From the NCBI RefSeq assembly GCF_900120295.1, contig NZ_LT635470.1, forward strand, positions 1,054,001 through 1,118,000: a stretch of 64,000 nt of DNA. The letters are read 5' to 3'. Of the stretch, positions 61,183 to 64,000 are shown piece after piece. The first letter of the stretch is position 1; each line of letters begins with the position of its first letter. The notes under the pieces were generated by a model. That model was not told the DNA's origin. It was given only the letters and a program-made list of their open reading frames with translations, and ran no database searches. The position numbers were made by a program, and so were the translations under genes. Source of the DNA: Blautia sp. Marseille-P3201T. GTDB taxonomy: Bacteria; Bacillota; Clostridia; Lachnospirales; Lachnospiraceae.

Positions 61183-61662
61183 ATGAAAGATATGCTAAAT
61201 GGAGCAAAAGCTGTCGCAGGTGCGGCAGGAGGAAGTCTTGTGCAAGGAGGACTTGGAAATTATAGTCAAGTTTCACCCGAACAATTGCAGCAGGAATTTG
61301 GAATGTATCTTATGGACGGAGAAAACATCGAAATGGGGTTCAAACTTATTCGAGATGCTTTGGTTTTTACAAATAAGAGAATTATCTTCTCTGATAAGCA
61401 AGGGGCAACCGGAGCAAAAATGCGTATTGAGTCAATCAACTTGTTTTCTATTGTTGATGTGACAATGGAAACTGCTGGATTTGGTTTTGATGATAGCGAA
61501 CTTACATTCACATACATAAAGACTGCTAATCTTAAAGCACATGATGTACAATATATTTCTCACAAGTTAGAGTTCCCTAAAAAATTCAATGTGCAGCCAT
61601 TGTACAAAACACTTCAAGAACTCGCTTTTGAAAATTGCTTAAGAATAAATGATTTTAAATAG
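61183..61662 (+). CDS. PH-domain protein, possible non-standard start codon
   Basis: A bacterial PH-domain (bPH) protein of 159 residues counted from ATG 61183. The core DALVFTNKRIIFSDKQG and FSIVDVTMETAGFG are typical. The AGGAGGG at 61158-61164 is ideal for a start at 61171, where the codon is ATA and would give AFGMKDML, the usual N-terminus of this family. Either ATA is used or an ATG was mutated; the first real ATG is 18 bases from the site. Confidence 0.82.
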   Translation: MKDMLNGAKAVAGAAGGSLVQGGLGNYSQVSPEQLQQEFGMYLMDGENIEMGFKLIRDALVFTNKRIIFSDKQGATGAKMRIESINLFSIVDVTMETAGFGFDDSELTFTYIKTANLKAHDVQYISHKLEFPKKFNVQPLYKTLQELAFENCLRINDFK

Positions 61663-61673
61663 AATATAACCTC

Positions 61674-61693
61674 GCCCCTGTCAACACAGGGGC
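61674..61693. terminator. Hairpin after the PH-domain gene
   Basis: GCCCCTGT, CAAC, ACAGGGGC: a perfect stem without a clear T run. It may insulate the toxin locus. Confidence 0.5.
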
Positions 61694-61782
61694 AAACACC
61701 TTGATAATATAATATACTTACCTGGGCAGCTGGGGGACGTGCTCTCACCTATTCCGAGACCTTACGGAAGGCGGTGATTATT

Positions 61783-61866
61783 ATGAGTACATACGAAGAA
61801 TTAAGTCTAATCGTAAGCGTTGCTTTACTGATTGTTGCAATTCTGAATTATACACATAAGAAATAG
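61783..61866 (+). CDS. Holin-like type I toxin peptide
   Basis: A 27-residue membrane peptide: short acidic N-terminus (MSTYEELS), one hydrophobic helix, and a basic end (THKK). This is the putative holin-like toxin pattern of Firmicutes type I systems. GGCGGTG lies seven bases before the ATG. The 5' region from TATAAT 61708 is GC-rich and structured, as expected for a leader that limits translation. Too short for standard gene callers. Confidence 0.82.
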   Translation: MSTYEELSLIVSVALLIVAILNYTHKK

Positions 61867-61965
61867 CCGTCCTGCTCCTGAGAAAAGTAGACGGCTATTC
61901 CTTAATAGTTTAAAACTTATTCGCCGGGACGGGTGAAGTGCAGTCACCTTCCAGCTCCCTTGTTA
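61858..61965 (-). ncRNA. Antisense RNA antitoxin (predicted)
   Basis: A strong promoter at 61971-61999 reads towards the toxin gene. A terminator stem AGCCGTC/GACGGCT (61867-61895) lies at the toxin stop and works for both strands. The RNA would be about 105 nt and would overlap the toxin mRNA 3' end. The 5' part resembles the toxin leader in inverted orientation (both TATAATATACTTA, then AGCTGG). Confidence 0.75.
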
Positions 61966-61970
61966 AGTAT

Positions 61971-61999
61971 ATTATATGTCAAAAAAATGTATTTGTCAA
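61971..61999 (-). promoter_or_regulatory. Promoter of the antisense RNA
   Basis: TTGACA (61999-61994), 17 bases, TATAAT (61976-61971) on the minus strand: full consensus. Confidence 0.9.
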
Positions 62000-62039
62000 A
62001 TTGTATCAGCCTATAATAGCTATGAAAGGAGTTGTTACT

Positions 62040-62585
62040 ATGCCATTACCTAAAGCAAACACCTATACACTGGAAGATATCTACTCTCTGCCGGATGGGG
62101 AGCGTGCAGAGCTGATTAATGGAAAAATTTACAACATGGCTCCGCCAAGCCGTATCCACCAGAAACTTGTAATGGAACTATCCGGAACATTAAGGGAATA
62201 TATAAAATCTCAGTATGGCTCTTGTGAAGTCTATCCTGCCCCATTTGCCGTATTTCTGGGAGAAGACACTCAAAACTATGTAGAACCGGATATTAGTGTT
62301 ATTTGTGACAAAAACAAGCTTACTGACAAGGGTTGCAATGGTGCTCCGGATTTTGTGATTGAAATTGTTTCACCCAGCAGCCGTAAAGTGGATTATTCTA
62401 CAAAAAATGCTCTTTATTCTGATTTCGGAGTACGGGAATACTGGATTGTTGATCCAGCAAAGGAAAGAACTACTGTATATCGATACGAAGAAGATGCTGC
62501 TCCTATAATTATACCTTTTGCTATGCCTATCACAGTAGGAATTTATCAGAACCTTGCTATTACAATTGCAGAACTTTTAGACTAA
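62040..62585 (+). CDS. Uma2-family putative nuclease
   Basis: A 181-residue Uma2 (DUF820) protein with a PD-(D/E)XK fold. LPDGERAELINGKIYNMAPP opens it; VEPDISVICDKN and APDFVIEIVSPSSRKVDY give the Asp and E-x-(S) site residues. AAAGGAG is seven bases before ATG 62040. The family is expanded in bacteria and its role is not settled, possibly nuclease in mobile elements. Confidence 0.88.
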   Translation: MPLPKANTYTLEDIYSLPDGERAELINGKIYNMAPPSRIHQKLVMELSGTLREYIKSQYGSCEVYPAPFAVFLGEDTQNYVEPDISVICDKNKLTDKGCNGAPDFVIEIVSPSSRKVDYSTKNALYSDFGVREYWIVDPAKERTTVYRYEEDAAPIIIPFAMPITVGIYQNLAITIAELLD

Positions 62586-62592
62586 AAAAAAC

Positions 62593-62720
62593 CGCCCCTG
62601 CTACCAACAGGAACGGCTTAATATATATCCGAAGATATACAAGAGTTTTTAGCAAATATATTGTATCATCTTCGGAACAGCCTTGCAATCGGAACATATT
62701 TTCGATGGCTGTTATTTTTA
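62593..62720 (+). promoter_or_regulatory. Structured region ahead of the integrase
   Basis: Three stems: GCCCCTG/CAGGAACGGC (Uma2 end), CCGAAGAT/ATCTTCGG (62627-62676), and AACAGCC/GGCTGTT (62677-62713) followed by ATTTTTA. The last is terminator-like and precedes the integrase start by 36 bases, so it may limit integrase expression. Confidence 0.6.
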
Positions 62721-62748
62721 TACCCAAAATTGAAAAGGAGATGATTTT

Positions 62749-63819
62749 ATGCGTAATCCCAACGGCTATGGCTCTGTTGTCTATCTAGGCAAGAACCGGC
62801 GCAAACCCTATGCAGTAAGAGTAACCAACGGATACAAAGAAGTGAACGGACGTTTTAGGCAGCAATTCAAGTATCTGGGCTATTTCGAAAAGTCTAAAGA
62901 AGCAAATATGTTTCTGGCCAACTACAACTCCGGAATGCCTGTAAAAGAGCATACAAGCCTTGTAAAAGAACCTACATTTAAGGAGGTGTACGAAGCTTGG
63001 TTTGAATATAAAAAAGCCAGAAAAAGACCGCCTTCTTCCAGTACTTTAAGAAATTATAATCTTGCATACAGTCGTTTTACGGACATCAAAGACAGGAAAA
63101 TTAAAAATATCCAGACAGATGATATCCAGAAAATAGCAGATGGTGTGTCTTCAAAATCAAATTCTACGGTTGTCCTGATAAAAACTGTCCTGTCACAGGT
63201 ATATGAGTATGCCATAAAAAGAAAGTATGTAGATGTAAACGTTGCAAATCTATGTGACTGGGATTATACAGAAACAAAAGAAAAGATACATAAACCTTTC
63301 ACAGAAGATGAAGTAGAAATGCTTTGGAAAAAGAAAGATATTCTGTATGTAGATATTATCCTGATTATGATTTATACAGGACTTCGAGCATCAGAATTTT
63401 TGAACATTGAAAATAAAAATATTAATTTTGAAGAACAGTATGTTATCTGTGGAATGAAAACAGATGCCGGAAAGGACCGAGTCGTTCCGATCCATGATGC
63501 TATCCTACCATTCTTTAAGAGATATTACAGGAAGGGAAATAAATATCTATTCCCCAACACGAAAGGTGGCGCTTACTACTATACACTGTTTAGAAATACC
63601 ATCTGGAAGAACCTGATAGAAGAATTGCAAATTGATCACACACCGCACGATACCAGACATACCTTTGCAACTCTGGCAGATAGGTATAACTTAAATGACT
63701 ATTATATAAAGCTCATCATGGGACATTCCGTATCTGACATAACCAAAGGAACATATACCCATAAGCTACCGTCTGAGTTATTAGCAGAATTGCAAAAAAT
63801 AGAAATTCCAGATGTATAA
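62749..63819 (+). CDS. Tyrosine-type site-specific integrase
   Basis: A 356-residue recombinase. N-terminal arm-type DNA binding (1-70), core-binding domain (about 75-155), catalytic domain with Arg in TGLRASE, HDTRHTF (His-x-x-Arg), GHS and the Tyr nucleophile in TYTHK. AAAGGAG is eight bases before the ATG. The gene is complete and at the edge of the element, as expected if the attachment site follows. Confidence 0.95.
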   Translation: MRNPNGYGSVVYLGKNRRKPYAVRVTNGYKEVNGRFRQQFKYLGYFEKSKEANMFLANYNSGMPVKEHTSLVKEPTFKEVYEAWFEYKKARKRPPSSSTLRNYNLAYSRFTDIKDRKIKNIQTDDIQKIADGVSSKSNSTVVLIKTVLSQVYEYAIKRKYVDVNVANLCDWDYTETKEKIHKPFTEDEVEMLWKKKDILYVDIILIMIYTGLRASEFLNIENKNINFEEQYVICGMKTDAGKDRVVPIHDAILPFFKRYYRKGNKYLFPNTKGGAYYYTLFRNTIWKNLIEELQIDHTPHDTRHTFATLADRYNLNDYYIKLIMGHSVSDITKGTYTHKLPSELLAELQKIEIPDV

Positions 63820-63897
63820 TTTGTATATTATATGTATATTGCTTGTATATTACGTTCCAAAATCAACACCATTTTTCTTGATTTTAGACATGGAAAA

Positions 63898-63924
63898 ACC
63901 CCGTAAATAAAGGATTTACGGGGT
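63898..63924. terminator. Terminator at the element border
   Basis: ACCCCGTAAAT pairs exactly with ATTTACGGGGT; it is placed after the gene tail on the minus strand. Confidence 0.85.
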
Positions 63925-63936
63925 CTGAAAATTTCA

Positions 63937-64000
63937 TTAAGCTAATTTAGATTTTGCTAATTCTGCTAATGTAGCAAATCCGGCAGCATCGTTGATAGCC
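63937..64000 (-). CDS. C-terminal tail of an unidentified protein (runs off the window)
   Basis: The last 20 or so residues end NDAAGFATLAELAKSKLA followed by TAA. The frame is open to the window edge. The tail is too short to assign a family. The terminator at 63898 follows it. Confidence 0.6.
   Translation of the reverse strand, partial: AINDAAGFATLAELAKSKLA

Larger units (their letters stand above)
59952..63870. mobile_element. Small integrative element or phage remnant
   Basis: Divergent repressor genes, a PH-domain gene, a type I toxin-antitoxin, a Uma2 gene and a tyrosine integrase at the right end lie between a truncated GH3 gene and an unrelated gene tail. No structural, replication or transfer genes are seen. 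I could not identify matching attachment sites, so the ends are approximate. Confidence 0.6.

Noticed and set aside
63820-63895. TGTATATT repeats after the integrase as an attachment core
   Set aside because: No matching copy was found at the left border near 59.95 kb; AT-rich repeats alone are weak evidence.

Overview
The window reads as a low-GC Gram-positive anaerobe of the Lachnospiraceae, probably a gut commensal of the Blautia / Ruminococcus gnavus type. I infer this from AT-rich coding sequence with strong AGGAGG ribosome sites, an Rnf-type membrane complex, a SigI/RsgI pair, a BceRSAB-type resistance module, cell-wall-binding repeat proteins and EFR1-type ferredoxin-flavodoxin proteins. 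The genus call is tentative. No rRNA, tRNA or CRISPR array was recognised.

Layout. Bases 1-8.9 kb hold the start of era, an M16C metalloprotease, a DUF4178 / DUF350 / membrane spermidine-synthase operon, a decayed nucleosidase end, a frameshifted RelE toxin with its antitoxin, a phosphoribosyltransferase, an acetyltransferase and a nitroreductase. 9-16.2 kb hold a PKTxD-anchored leucine-rich-repeat surface protein, shikimate kinase, rsgI-sigI, and a VTC / DUF4956 / metallo-beta-lactamase / DUF4956 operon. 16.3-24.3 kb hold a MarR-controlled heterodimeric ABC exporter, an alanine-type aminotransferase, rarA and a polysaccharide deacetylase. 24.4-38.2 kb hold apbE, a pair of cell-wall-bound proteins with transcobalamin-like parts, an IS91-type insertion, a complete cobalamin riboswitch, two VOC proteins, an Rpn-type nuclease and an rnfC-D-G-E-like operon. 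39-46.4 kb hold an EFR1 protein, a phosphatidyltransferase, and a sigma-54-controlled operon of a BCCT betaine transporter and an MIO-less ammonia-lyase-family enzyme, with its activator and a broken rpoN. 46.7-58.7 kb hold a CsoR-family repressor, a DJ-1 protein, a peptide/nickel-type ABC importer, the Bce-type module and an esterase. From 58.7 kb a 5'-truncated GH3 beta-glucosidase abuts a small integrative element (two repressors, PH-domain protein, type I toxin-antitoxin, Uma2, tyrosine integrase). The window ends in the 3' tail of an unidentified gene.

Two systems stand out. (1) A promoter, cobalamin aptamer and intrinsic terminator at 31.2-31.5 kb point at two adjacent wall-bound proteins. 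One carries an alpha/alpha-toroid domain and the other a DUF4430 (transcobalamin C-terminal-like) domain. These are the two halves of animal intrinsic factor/transcobalamin on separate polypeptides, and an IS91 element now lies between switch and genes. I infer a corrinoid-capture system at the cell surface. (2) The 41-46 kb locus pairs a trimethylammonium-type transporter with a lyase whose Ala-Ser-Gly cofactor triad is absent, under a textbook -24/-12 promoter. This fits elimination of trimethylamine from an aromatic betaine such as ergothioneine.

Other notable structure: a 90-bp palindromic repeat present twice (11.6 and 38.9 kb, inverted, 86/90 identical), a possibly multi-flavinylated RnfG with apbE nearby, and a type I toxin with a clear antisense promoter.
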